DNA from: CAJWOS01 sp964502005
Lineage (GTDB): Bacteria; Myxococcota_A; UBA796; UBA2385
Direction: 5' to 3'
NCBI GenBank assembly: GCA_964502005.1
Contig: CAZCUX010000005.1
Location: 1 to 64,000, forward strand
Length of the DNA: 64,000 nucleotides
Under the pieces are notes generated by a model. That model saw only the letters and a list, made by a program, of their open reading frames with translations. It was not told the DNA's origin and did no database searches. The position numbers and the translations under genes were made by a program. Below, piece after piece: positions 48,943 to 57,335 of the stretch. Position 1 is the stretch's first letter, and each line of letters begins with the position of its first letter.

Positions 48943-50739
48943 TCAGGCCTGGATTTTTGAGCGAACGTGGCTTTCGACCCGTTGCAGATAGGCGCTCAAA
49001 TCGGTGAGATTGCGCTGGTCCGCGGACTTGAGAATTGCCATGCGGCCGCGCTTGAGCGCCTGTTCGATACCGGCAATCTCCGACTTGTGGATGGCGCCAC
49101 GGTTGTCTCGCAGCAAGGCCTCGATGGTGACCAGCTTGTTTTCAAGGTCCCGCCGAAGGCGCTTGAGCTCGCGTTCGCCCTCCGTCTCTTTTTCGGCGGC
49201 CTTCGTTTCTTCTCGCAGTCGCTCGACCTCTTGCCGGGACATATGCGTGGGAACGTCGATGTCCACCGTCTCTGAAACGCCGCTTCTCAGGTCCTTCGCG
49301 GAAACTTGCACCATACCGCTCGCGTCAATGGCGAACTGCACCCGAATGCGCGGGCTCCCGGCGGTGCCTGGCTGAATCCCTGTCAGTTCAAACTGGCCCA
49401 AGCTCACATTCTCCCGCGATTTGGGAGACTCCCCTTGCAGGATGTGAATCTTGACGGTGCGCTGGTTGTCGACCACCGTGCTGACCAGTTGGGTTCGTTG
49501 TGCAGGAATGGTGGTGTTTTTGGGAATGAGCGGCGCAAATCGGCCGCCCGCAACTTCGATGCCCAAAGAAAAGTTGGTGACATCGAGGAGCGTCACGCTC
49601 TTGAGCTCACCTTCGAGGATGCCCGCCTGGACTGCGGCGCCGATGGCCACGACTTCGTCGGGATTGAAGCCTTTGTTGAGGGGCCGACCGAAGGCCTCCT
49701 CCACCATACGTTGTACGAGGGGGATACGGCTAGAGCCGCCTACCATGACGACTTCTTGAATATCGCTGTTTTGTAGGCCGCAGTCGGCCATCGCGCGCCG
49801 GCATTCGTCAATGGTGCGCCGAACAACGGGCGTTATCATCTTTTCGAAGGTTGCGCGGTCGAGGGTGGCCTGGAGGTGTCGGGGGCCGCGCGCGTCGGCG
49901 GTCAAGAAGGGCAGGTGAATGTCGGTGGAGTGGGCGGTCGAAAGCTCCATCTTTGCGCGCTCGGCGGCATCCCGCAAACGTTGGAGCACAATGCGGTCTT
50001 GTCCCACTTGTACATTGTGTTCCGCCTCGAAGCGCTTTCGAAGCCAGTTTACGAGCACGTTGTCAATGTCAGCGCCGCCCAAACGATTGTCGCCGCGTGT
50101 AGCCCGAACTTCGGCGATGTCGGCGTCCACCTCCACAATCGATACGTCGAAGGTGCCGCCGCCAAAGTCGTAGACGGCGATGCGACAGGCCGTTTTCCGG
50201 TCGTGAACGTATGCGAGAGCAGCGGCGGTTGGCTCGTTGATGATGCGCAGAACATCGAGCCCGGCGATAGTGCCGGCGTCGCGGGTGGCCTGGCGCTGGC
50301 TGTCCGTGAAATACGCGGGCACCGTGATGACAGCCTCGGTGACCTTTTCCCCCAGGTAGTCCTCTGCGGCGTGTCGGAGCTTCTGGAGCACCATCGCGGA
50401 GATTTCGCGCGGGGAATAGATGCGGTCGCCGATGGGGACACCACATTCGCCATTGGGCGCGGCGACCAACGAATAAGCGATGAGTTGTCGGTCCTCGGCG
50501 CATTCACTGAACTTTCGACCCATAAAGCGCTTGATGGAGTGCACCGTTGCTTCAGGGTTGATGTGCATTTGCCGCTTGGCAATATCGCCGACGAATCGCT
50601 CTCCGTCTTTCGCAAAACCAACAACCGACGGGGTGGTACGCCCCCCCTCCTCGTTGATGATGACCTTTGGCTCGCCCCGCTCGATAAACGCGCAAACCGA
50701 GTTTGTGGTTCCAAGGTCAATACCAATGATGGTGGACAT
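48943..50739 (-). CDS. Hsp70/DnaK family chaperone (divergent, short)
   Basis: 598 residues; GAGG lies eight bases before the ATG. The nucleotide-binding half is well kept: IIGIDLGTTNSVCAF, VPAYFTDSQRQATRDAG, INEPTAAALAY, YDFGGGTFDVSI and VVMVGGSSRIPLVQ. The substrate domain has LLDVTNFSLGIEVAGG and IPAQRTQLVSTV. It is about 40 residues shorter than a typical DnaK and ends in a basic helical lid (YLQRVESHVRSKIQA) without the acidic EEVD-like tail, and no grpE or dnaJ is adjacent. It is therefore probably an accessory Hsp70 paralog rather than the main heat-shock DnaK. No CIRCE operator was found upstream. Confidence 0.88.
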   Translation of the reverse strand: MSTIIGIDLGTTNSVCAFIERGEPKVIINEEGGRTTPSVVGFAKDGERFVGDIAKRQMHINPEATVHSIKRFMGRKFSECAEDRQLIAYSLVAAPNGECGVPIGDRIYSPREISAMVLQKLRHAAEDYLGEKVTEAVITVPAYFTDSQRQATRDAGTIAGLDVLRIINEPTAAALAYVHDRKTACRIAVYDFGGGTFDVSIVEVDADIAEVRATRGDNRLGGADIDNVLVNWLRKRFEAEHNVQVGQDRIVLQRLRDAAERAKMELSTAHSTDIHLPFLTADARGPRHLQATLDRATFEKMITPVVRRTIDECRRAMADCGLQNSDIQEVVMVGGSSRIPLVQRMVEEAFGRPLNKGFNPDEVVAIGAAVQAGILEGELKSVTLLDVTNFSLGIEVAGGRFAPLIPKNTTIPAQRTQLVSTVVDNQRTVKIHILQGESPKSRENVSLGQFELTGIQPGTAGSPRIRVQFAIDASGMVQVSAKDLRSGVSETVDIDVPTHMSRQEVERLREETKAAEKETEGERELKRLRRDLENKLVTIEALLRDNRGAIHKSEIAGIEQALKRGRMAILKSADQRNLTDLSAYLQRVESHVRSKIQA

Positions 50740-51039
50740 CGGTCGTGCCTCAATTTGCCCGAAAGGTGGGCTGGCAAGCGGTCATGGGTTTCGTGGACTG
50801 CAGGGAGAACCCGGCAACGGGCTAGCACCGCCGGCTGGATGTGCCCAACACAACAACGTACAGCCAAGCGTGTGGCGGATGTTGGTTGACCGAGACACCT
50901 TCTCCTCAGTATATCATAAGCCGTTTGCCGGAGTTGCTCCACCGGCAGAAGCATTTGCCAATGCGGGGTGGACGAACTGCGCCAAACACGGCATGGTGAG
51001 GTGCCGGTTGCTGGATGGTGCCTCAACGGGGAGCGCGCA
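50740..51039. promoter_or_regulatory. Divergent region between DnaK paralog and lipoprotein, with candidate promoter
   Basis: No gene. On the plus strand TTGACC (50886-50891) and TATATC (50910-50915) are separated by 18 bases, a fair sigma-70-like promoter for the lipoprotein gene whose start lies about 120 bases downstream. Confidence 0.4.
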
Positions 51040-51954
51040 ATGGCAGGTAGTTTTCGAAGGGACGGCCCAGCGGCCCAGCCCAGTCGAAAGGGAAAGTGCG
51101 GACAGCGATTGTCCTTGGTCTGCCTCGCCTGGCTGGCCTTGCTTGCCATTTCGTGTGGCGGGTCGCGGCGTGATCCCGCGCTGAAGGCCGCTCGGCAGGC
51201 CGATATCGTGTGGCGTACCCGCGCGAGCCCAGGCGGTCTCGACGCCGCGCTGCAAGCCTACCTGTCGGCGAATCTTGACCATCCCGACGATGGGCGCATC
51301 TTGTGGCGCCTTGCGCGCACCTACACCCTCTTGGGGGACCTCGAACCAGAGTCTGCGCTGCGTCATTATGCCAGCGCGCGTGAATTTGGTCTGCGCTGTT
51401 TGATGCTCGAACCCTCCTTTGCGGGGTTGGTGCAAGCACGGGGGGGAATCGTCATTCCTGCTGCTGCCAAGGAGCTCACCGAAGAGGTCGACGAGTGCTT
51501 GGTGTGGACGGTCATCGCGTGGAGCCGCTGGATGCAGACCCGCGGGAGCGCGGGCGTTGGAATCGACCTCGCGCCGTTGCTCGCATTGGGGGAGCAAGCG
51601 TCTGTGGTGGCCGGCGACTGGGGAAGCGGTCGCGGCTACCATGCCTATGGGCTCGCGTTGGCGATGGTTCCGGACATTTTGGAGCCCAACTTCGCGGTCG
51701 CCGAAGAAGCGCTTCAGAAGGCAATCGCGGCGGCTCCTGACCGCTTGCCGGCGAAGGTCGATTACGCCACGCTCGTGTTGTTGCGTACCGGGCGCGAAGA
51801 AGAAGCCCGGCAAATGCTCGAAGAGATTGCGCGCGCGCAGCCCGACCCCAACGGTCCTGAACTTCTGGAAGACCGCTGCGCCATTCAGTGGGCACGCCGT
51901 CAACTCGACTTAGAGCCGGCGGTCTTCTCCGAAGCGTCCGCGCCGTCCCCTTAG
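51040..51954 (+). CDS. Lipoprotein with TPR-like repeats (possible TatT-like)
   Basis: 304 residues from ATG 51040, seven bases after GGGGAG. The N-terminus is long and basic (about 30 residues) before the hydrophobic stretch LVCLAWLALLAISC, whose Cys fits a lipobox. The mature protein is helical with TPR-like pairs: DIVWRTRASPGGLDAALQAY, WRLARTYTLLGD, HYASAREFGLRCL, AVAEEALQKAIAAAPDRLP, DYATLVLLRTGREEEARQML. The arrangement and a GYHAYGLALAMVP segment recall TRAP-associated TatT lipoproteins, but the resemblance is loose. Divergent from the DnaK paralog. Confidence 0.7.
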   Translation: MAGSFRRDGPAAQPSRKGKCGQRLSLVCLAWLALLAISCGGSRRDPALKAARQADIVWRTRASPGGLDAALQAYLSANLDHPDDGRILWRLARTYTLLGDLEPESALRHYASAREFGLRCLMLEPSFAGLVQARGGIVIPAAAKELTEEVDECLVWTVIAWSRWMQTRGSAGVGIDLAPLLALGEQASVVAGDWGSGRGYHAYGLALAMVPDILEPNFAVAEEALQKAIAAAPDRLPAKVDYATLVLLRTGREEEARQMLEEIARAQPDPNGPELLEDRCAIQWARRQLDLEPAVFSEASAPSP

Positions 51955-51976
51955 TCGGCGGCGGCTGCTATTGGGT

Positions 51977-52372
51977 GTGGCTTCGTCCCGCGTTTTCGGG
52001 GTCGCGACCTATCAAGAGCCCGCCGGTCGTCGCCTCGAAGCAGCCGCGCGTTGGGGGGCAACGACAAGCTTCGCCGACGACGCACGCGCAGGCGACGATG
52101 CTGTGCCGGTCATTCGGCGCGCACAACGCACGCCGAAAATGCTCGGTAGGTGCGGTACGACAGCTCCGACCTGGGACCGCGGCGTTGGTTTCGCCGGTCA
52201 CTTGCACGAGGCGAACCATGCGCCGGTGTGGGTGGGCGGTTGTGCCTCACCCGCGACGGGGATCGAAGCGCTCGCCCAACGGGACCACCCCCGGCGGCGC
52301 TTGGGATTTCCCGATTTGGGGACCGCGCGGGTGCTTGCGGCGTTGGCGCCCGTCTATGGGGTCGAGCGATGA
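51977..52372 (+). CDS. Possible hypothetical protein
   Basis: 131 residues from GTG 51977, 22 bases after the lipoprotein stop. There is no ribosome site. Codon third positions look fairly like those of neighbouring genes, and the end (GIEALAQRDHPRRRLGFPD, ARVLAALAPVYGVER) reads like a real alpha/beta C-terminus, but no domain or start signal supports it. It could be a decayed fragment of an enzyme or a spurious frame. Confidence 0.35.
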   Translation: MASSRVFGVATYQEPAGRRLEAAARWGATTSFADDARAGDDAVPVIRRAQRTPKMLGRCGTTAPTWDRGVGFAGHLHEANHAPVWVGGCASPATGIEALAQRDHPRRRLGFPDLGTARVLAALAPVYGVER

Positions 52373-52451
52373 CCCCTTTCGGCAATGCGCAGTCCGTCGC
52401 GTTGGGAAAACCGCGGGGAACACCCAGCGGCGACAGCGCGCGCCCGCCATT

Positions 52452-52491
52452 GTGTCGGATGCAAAAAAACGTGTCAGATGCAAAAAAAAAA
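52452..52491. repeat. Direct repeat with A-tracts
   Basis: GTGTCGGATGC plus seven A (52452-52469) and GTGTCAGATGC plus ten A (52471-52491) are tandem near copies. They lie just beyond the rpsU terminator and may be a duplicated fragment of it. Confidence 0.7.
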
Positions 52492-52513
52492 CGCCGCAAA
52501 AAAGCGGCGTTTT
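52482..52513 (-). terminator. rpsU terminator
   Basis: AACGCCGC / GCGGCGTT stem with an A6 loop; on the minus strand it is followed by about ten T. It lies 39 bases after the rpsU stop. Confidence 0.88.
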
Positions 52514-52551
52514 CCAGGAAGGCGGCCAAGGGTGGACCACCAACCGCGAGC

Positions 52552-52767
52552 TCAGCGCCCGGCTTGGGCCTTCTTGATCGCCCGGCGCATCGCCTTCCGA
52601 CGACGCTTTTCAGCAAGGCGTTGCTTGAGCCGGCGCTTCTCGCCAGGCTTGAGGTAGAAGCTGTTCTTCTTGATGTCCTTGCGGATGCCCTCACGCTCGA
52701 CCTTGCGGCGGAAGCGGCGGAGAGCCTTCTCGAACGGCTCGTTCTCACGTACGGTGACGAGAATCAA
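52552..52767 (-). CDS. rpsU: 30S ribosomal protein S21
   Basis: 71 residues from TTG 52767, six bases after TGGAG. Ribosomal S21 begins with VRENEPFEKALRRFRRKVE and continues with REGIRKDIKKNSFYLKPGEKRR (key parts VRENEPFEKALRR, SFYLKPGEKRRLK); the basic tail KKAQAGR is normal. It binds the 3' domain of 16S rRNA in the small subunit and helps mRNA initiation. The TTG start is weak, and a longer frame upstream has no coding look. A terminator follows. Confidence 0.93.
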   Translation of the reverse strand: MILVTVRENEPFEKALRRFRRKVEREGIRKDIKKNSFYLKPGEKRRLKQRLAEKRRRKAMRRAIKKAQAGR

Positions 52768-53257
52768 GGTTGCTCCAGTCTTTTGGCCGAGAGCGGCGTC
52801 TCGGACGGATGGAAGGATACGGAAATGGGACCTGGGGGAGACTATCTCCCAGCAGGATTCGACAGGGAAGACACGGGTGGAGGTAACCGCATTGGTCGCG
52901 ATTGGGGAGTGCGAAGCCATAGATAAACGGCAAAGCACTCTCTCGAACGGGCGACAAACGGTTCGACCGGGGGCGCCGAAGGAGCGGGCGGGTCTGAACC
53001 GAGCAGTTCATCCGTGCTCTCGAACGGGGTCCCTTTAGCTGATGGTCGGTCGTTTGTCCAGAAAGTGAACCACGATGGAACCGTTCAATGCGGCGTGGAG
53101 GTGGGATCCGGGAACCCCTGCCAGCCTTGACAACACCATCCACGATGATGGGAACAGGCACCCATCCGGTGTCATGGGGGAGGGGGCGCCGCCGCGGATA
53201 CCCGCAGGATGCGCCACCTCTGGCATGTCCTGGCAGTCCCTTCGCGGAGAGAGCTGC
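52768..53257. promoter_or_regulatory. rpsU upstream region, no gene seen
   Basis: 490 bases between rpsU and the facing-away exported protein gene, both on the minus strand. It holds a repeated CTCTCGAACGG motif (52939-52950 and 53018-53028) and a small CCATC/GATGG hairpin (near 53137). No convincing promoter or coding frame. Confidence 0.4.
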
Positions 53258-54040
53258 TCAGAAAACAGTTCCAACAGCCGTGCCGACGTAGAACATATTG
53301 TGCAAACCTACATCCAATCGCGCGGTCGCACGGTCGGCGAAGTTGACACGAGCGCTCATGGTCAGGTCGAGAATCGGAATGAGGCCCGGCAAGCGGACGT
53401 CTTCGTCTGCGGGACAGGTGTCTTTCCGCTCGTATGCAGGCGCATCGCGAAGGCACTGGTTGGTGATGGTCTCATTGCCGCCGGGATGCCAGGAGGTGAG
53501 CTGGCCGCTCACGATACCGGCGCCGAGCCCAGCACTGAACAACATACTGACCCACACTGCGCGTTCCGACGAAGAAACCTGCAGCTCTTGGGCGTAGTTG
53601 GCACCAAACGCATGAATGCCGAAGCCGCTTGGCTTGATCCAGTCGCCGTCGTCGTGGTCGGCTGGTTTTTCGACATCGTCCCAATAGCCTTCCTTGATGC
53701 CGTTTCCGATGTACTCGTAATAGAAGATCCAGTTCATCGGCTGCGGCTTCAGGACGTACTCAAACCCAAATGAGTACATCCCGATGTGGGGGCGCTCGAA
53801 GGGGTTGGCTCCTTCTTCATCCGAGTCGAAGTACCAGATGTCGAGCACAGAATTGGGAACACTGAGGTAACGAACGCGGAAGTTCGTCTCCATCAGCATT
53901 TCCCGGTCGGGCCGTACGACTTTGGGCCGCGGCGATGAACTAGCGGGGGCAGGCGTAGACTCTGCATCCGTGCTGCTTGGCGTCGATTGGGCCAATGCGA
54001 CCGGATGCGCGAGTGCGACCAGCAGGGACAGCGCGTGCAT
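53258..54040 (-). CDS. Exported outer-membrane barrel-like protein
   Basis: 260 residues from ATG 54040, seven bases after TTGGAGG. Signal peptide MHALSLLVALAHPVALAQ, then a Ser/Thr/Pro linker. The folded part alternates amphipathic strands: NFRVRYLSVPNSVLDIWYF, HIGMYSFGFEYVLKPQPMNW, GFGIHAFGANYAQELQV, WVSMLFSAGLGAGIVSGQL, TARLDVGLHNMFYVGTAVG and it ends in TVF, an aromatic C-terminus normal for barrel proteins. Two Cys lie in a loop (NQCLRDAPAYERKDTC). Probably a small outer-membrane protein; family not recognised. Confidence 0.65.
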   Translation of the reverse strand: MHALSLLVALAHPVALAQSTPSSTDAESTPAPASSSPRPKVVRPDREMLMETNFRVRYLSVPNSVLDIWYFDSDEEGANPFERPHIGMYSFGFEYVLKPQPMNWIFYYEYIGNGIKEGYWDDVEKPADHDDGDWIKPSGFGIHAFGANYAQELQVSSSERAVWVSMLFSAGLGAGIVSGQLTSWHPGGNETITNQCLRDAPAYERKDTCPADEDVRLPGLIPILDLTMSARVNFADRATARLDVGLHNMFYVGTAVGTVF

Positions 54041-54144
54041 GGGCGCGGCCTCCAAGGGGCAAGGTGGGGCGTGTCCCATGTAGCCTATCGCGGCTCCATT
54101 GGGTGCTGCGAGATATGGCCTTTTCAGTCTCGGAGTCGGAAACG

Positions 54145-55113
54145 ATGAAAACAATCTCTCCCGCGCCCGTGCTGTTGCTCCTGGGCGACGAAGCCGCGCT
54201 GATTGCCGATGCTCTGGCGGAGCTGCGCGCCCAGGTGGTACCCGGTGCAACGGCCGCCTTCAATTGTGCTGTTTTTCGTGCAGGAGAGGGGGCCGATGGC
54301 GCGCTTTCTATGGCGCGCACGCAGCCCATGATGGCGCGCTTTCGATTTGTTGAGATCCGGGAAATCGAGGCGGCCTCTGCGGAGCTGCTCGCTGCACTGG
54401 CGACGTACGCCGAGCAGCCCAACCCTTCCACCGTCTTGGCTGTGAGTGGAGCCAAGCTCGCGACTTCGAAAGTCGCCAAGCAACTCAAGACGGCGGTGGA
54501 CCGCTTGGGTGGCAGCCACTCTTTCGTTTCCAAGGCGCAAAACCCTGCCGAACTTGCCCGTGCACGCGCGAAAGAAGGCGGTTGTGACATGGACGCCGCC
54601 GCGGTTCGCCGGCTTATCGAGCTGACGGGAACCAATACCGCGCGACTTCGACTCGAAATTGACAAGCTGGTGTGCCTCGTCGGCGGAGAGGGCACGATTT
54701 CTGTCGCCGACGTCGAGGCCTCCTGCGCACTCGTTGCAGAGGCGGCGATATGGGACCTGACAGATGCTATCGCGGCGTGTGAACAAGGACGCGCGATGGC
54801 AGCGTGTCATCGCTTGGTCGGAATGATGGGCGCCTCCCACTCTACGCACCAACTCATCAGTACGGTTGCTTGGCAATTGCGCGATCTCCTCCAGCTACAA
54901 GAGGCGCTTCGTGCCCACAAGCCACCGCCTGGCCGCTGGGCGCGCATGCCTTCGAGCAAAGTGGAGCGGGCAGCCGCATCGCTCCGTCGGCACCCCTTGG
55001 ACCCAGCACGCACGACCGCCGCGGTCGCGCGCGCGAACCTCCAACTCAACCGCTCCCGCGCCGGGGACATTCGGGTCTTTGAGGGGCTGGTGCTCGAGCT
55101 TACGTCCAACTGA
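54145..55113 (+). CDS. holA: DNA polymerase III delta subunit
   Basis: 322 residues from ATG 54145, nine bases after CGGAG; an upstream ATG at 54115 is possible. HolA features: PAPVLLLLGDEAALIADALAELRAQ at the start, SMARTQPMMARFRFVEIREIE in the AAA-like domain, STVLAVSGAKLATSKVAKQLK, then the lid pattern AAVRRLIELTGTNTARLRLEIDKL and EAAIWDLTDAIAACEQGRA, and the C-terminal collar domain (LISTVAWQLRDLLQLQEAL). It is the sliding-clamp-loader wrench that opens the clamp. The family's weak primary conservation makes the call moderate, but the pattern and the rpsT neighbour (as in many bacteria, where holA sits beside rpsT) agree. Confidence 0.85.
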   Translation: MKTISPAPVLLLLGDEAALIADALAELRAQVVPGATAAFNCAVFRAGEGADGALSMARTQPMMARFRFVEIREIEAASAELLAALATYAEQPNPSTVLAVSGAKLATSKVAKQLKTAVDRLGGSHSFVSKAQNPAELARARAKEGGCDMDAAAVRRLIELTGTNTARLRLEIDKLVCLVGGEGTISVADVEASCALVAEAAIWDLTDAIAACEQGRAMAACHRLVGMMGASHSTHQLISTVAWQLRDLLQLQEALRAHKPPPGRWARMPSSKVERAAASLRRHPLDPARTTAAVARANLQLNRSRAGDIRVFEGLVLELTSN

Positions 55114-55184
55114 CGGGGTCGTGTTCTGACGTTTGCCCGCGTCTTTCCGCGGTGCAAACCCCGGTGAACACGGAGTTGCAAGAA

Positions 55185-55215
55185 CCAAAAAAGCCACCCG
55201 AAGGTGACTTTTTGG
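55185..55215. terminator. Bidirectional terminator between holA and rpsT
   Basis: CCAAAAAAG-C-CACC / GGTG-A-CTTTTTGG, a long stem with one mismatch and loop CGAA. A- and T-runs on both sides make it work for both convergent genes. Confidence 0.85.
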
Positions 55216-55240
55216 TGTTTCGGAGGCAATGCCCCTGAAA

Positions 55241-55516
55241 TCAGCCTTCGCTGGCCGTGAGCTTGCCCACAGCAAGAGTCAGGCGGCTGACGCGACGGTC
55301 GGCCTGACGGCTGTGGATGATGCCCTTGGAGCGAACGCGCTGAATGACACTGACAGCCTGGGGAAGCTGCTCGGCGGCTGCAGCGGCATCACCCTGCTCA
55401 ATCGCGGCCCGAAGGCGCTTGATCTGGGTGCGCATCATGCTGCGGTAGTGACGGTTGCGTGCACGCCGCTTTTCGTTCTGGCGATTGCGCTTGATGGCGT
55501 CCTTGTGCGTAGCCAC
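55241..55516 (-). CDS. rpsT: 30S ribosomal protein S20
   Basis: 91 residues from GTG 55516, eight bases after GGAG. S20 motifs: ATHKDAIKRNRQNEKRRARN, then HYRSMMRTQIKRLRAAIEQGD and IHSRQADRRVSRLTLAVG. It binds 16S rRNA early in small-subunit assembly. The non-ATG start fits S20, which starts at UUG in E. coli, where the weak codon is part of autogenous control. A hairpin, TTTCAGAT/ATCTGAAA (55552-55581), sits in the leader. Convergent with holA, sharing the terminator. Confidence 0.95.
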   Translation of the reverse strand: MATHKDAIKRNRQNEKRRARNRHYRSMMRTQIKRLRAAIEQGDAAAAAEQLPQAVSVIQRVRSKGIIHSRQADRRVSRLTLAVGKLTASEG

Positions 55517-55870
55517 GGTGGCGACTCCGGGGGTCTGAGACCCAAAAGATGTTTCAGATTCGATATAGGTCAGATCTGAAAGGGGTTTATTGCGGCACCC
55601 GAAGGATGACCAGCACGACTTGAATCCAATCAGATTGGATCGGACATGTGCAGTGCATCCGTACGGCTGGCGAGCTTCGGGTGTCTTCCAGCCCGGTCGG
55701 TCTATCTCCGCCGTCGGTGGAGCGTCAAGCGTTGATGCGCCGTCAACGGGGTCCATGAATGGGAAAATGTCCTCGGTGGAACATTCGGTCCCGCATCTCC
55801 GGTTTGGGCATGGCCTCGCAGATGGTATGTAGGCGGGGCGAAGCGTCTCCTGCTCGCGCGGAGGATTGGA
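55517..55870. promoter_or_regulatory. rpsT/ugd divergent region with inverted repeats
   Basis: 354 bases. On the rpsT side there is a GGGTC-TGA-GACCC hairpin (55530-55542) and TTTCAGAT/ATCTGAAA (55552-55581), which contains the palindrome TCAGATCTGA. Further out is a perfect operator-like 7-3-7 repeat, ATCCAAT-CAG-ATTGGAT (55624-55640), between the two promoters. No gene. Confidence 0.5.
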
Positions 55871-57172
55871 ATGCGCATCTGTGTCGTAGGCACGGGATAC
55901 GTCGGGCTCGTGGTTGGCGTCTGTATGGCAGACCTCGGCTTCGATGTGGTGTGTGTTGACCGCGATGCGGGCAAGATTTCCCAGCTTCGTGCCGGACAAG
56001 TTCCGATTTACGAGCCAGGGCTGCAGCCGATTCTGGCGCGGACAAGCCGCGAGGGCCGACTTCGCTTCACGACCGACCTTGTGCAGTCCATCGTGGTTTC
56101 GGATGTCGTCTATATTGCGGTTGGTACGCCGGGACTTCCAGATGGCTCCGCCGATATTTCCGGCGTCTTGGCGGTTGCGCAGCAGGTCGCGGAGACGATT
56201 ACACGGCGAACGTTGGTCATCATCAAGTCGACTGTGCCCGTCGGTACGGCGGACCGTGTGCGGGAGCGTATGGCCGCAGTCACGCAGGTGCCGTTTGATG
56301 TGGTTTCGAACCCGGAGTTCCTCAAAGAAGGGGCCGCGGTCGATGACTTCACTCGTCCTGACCGCATCATCGTCGGCTACCGGGAAGCCTGGGCCGCCGA
56401 ATGGATGCAGAAGTTGTATACCGGATTTGTGCGTACAGGTCGGCCGGTATTGTTGATGGACAATCGCAGCGCAGAAATGACGAAATATGCGGCGAATGCC
56501 CTACTCGCGACCAAAATCTCGTTCATGAACGAGTTGTCGCGCGTATGCGATGCATTCGGTGCCGATATCGACATGGTGCGGAGAGGCGTGGGGAGCGACA
56601 CCCGTATTGGCCCGCGCTTTTTGTTCCCAGGGCCCGGATATGGTGGCTCTTGTTTCCCGAAGGACGTGCGTGCGTTGATTGACTTTGCGCGGGCCGTCGG
56701 TGTGGACCTGAAGATAGCAACAGCAGTTGAGGAAGTCAACTTTGAGCAAAAGCACGTCCTGGCGAACAAAGTCGTGCGACGATATGGCGAAGACCTCTCG
56801 GGGCTTCAGTTTGGCATCTGGGGGCTCGCGTTCAAGCCGCACACCGATGACATGCGCGAGGCGCCCGCGTTGGTGCTCATTGAAGAGCTGCTATCTCGCG
56901 GCGCTTCGGTCGTTGCTTATGACCCCGAGGCTACCGCAACCGCGCGCGATGTGCTGGGCGACCGGATTCGGTATGCGTCTGCAGCGATGGATGTGGTTGA
57001 AGGTTCCGATGCGCTGATTTTGGTCACGGAATGGAACGAGTTCCGCAACCCGGACTTCACCGCCATCGCCGAGGCCCTTCGCGGCAAGCTGCTGATCGAC
57101 GGCCGAAACATATACGAGCCACGCTCCGTTCGCGATGCAGGCCTGGACTACATGAGCATCGGCCGTCCCTAA
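55871..57172 (+). CDS. ugd: UDP-glucose 6-dehydrogenase
   Basis: 433 residues, GGAGG six bases before the ATG. The N-terminal Rossmann fold has VVGTGYVGLVVGVCMADLGF and KSTVPVGTADRV; the catalytic Cys is in FPGPGYGGSCFPKDVRAL near residue 258, with the Lys and Asn partners in SNPEFLKEGAAVDDF and KYAANALLATKISFMNEL. The C-terminal UDP-binding part has WGLAFKPHTDDMREAPAL and LVTEWNEFRNPDF. It oxidises UDP-glucose to UDP-glucuronate with 2 NAD+, supplying uronic acid for capsule, exopolysaccharide or lipid modification. It stands alone; no glycosyltransferase genes are close. Confidence 0.95.
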   Translation: MRICVVGTGYVGLVVGVCMADLGFDVVCVDRDAGKISQLRAGQVPIYEPGLQPILARTSREGRLRFTTDLVQSIVVSDVVYIAVGTPGLPDGSADISGVLAVAQQVAETITRRTLVIIKSTVPVGTADRVRERMAAVTQVPFDVVSNPEFLKEGAAVDDFTRPDRIIVGYREAWAAEWMQKLYTGFVRTGRPVLLMDNRSAEMTKYAANALLATKISFMNELSRVCDAFGADIDMVRRGVGSDTRIGPRFLFPGPGYGGSCFPKDVRALIDFARAVGVDLKIATAVEEVNFEQKHVLANKVVRRYGEDLSGLQFGIWGLAFKPHTDDMREAPALVLIEELLSRGASVVAYDPEATATARDVLGDRIRYASAAMDVVEGSDALILVTEWNEFRNPDFTAIAEALRGKLLIDGRNIYEPRSVRDAGLDYMSIGRP

Positions 57173-57335
57173 TCGCCGTGGGCACGGGGTTCGGCTACAC
57201 GAACGGCTGTCTCTGCAATGACGGCCAAACGTCGGCAGCGATTCGATTTGCTGCGGGAAAGTCACGGTCGGGGGGTTGTGCGAGCGGTTACCGGGGTCTG
57301 TCGTTAGGTTCTCGTTTCCGCTTTATGGAGGCCAT

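Noticed and set aside
50740..51039. CIRCE heat-shock operator for the DnaK paralog
   Set aside because: No TTAGCACTC-N9-GAGTGCTAA-like repeat is present.
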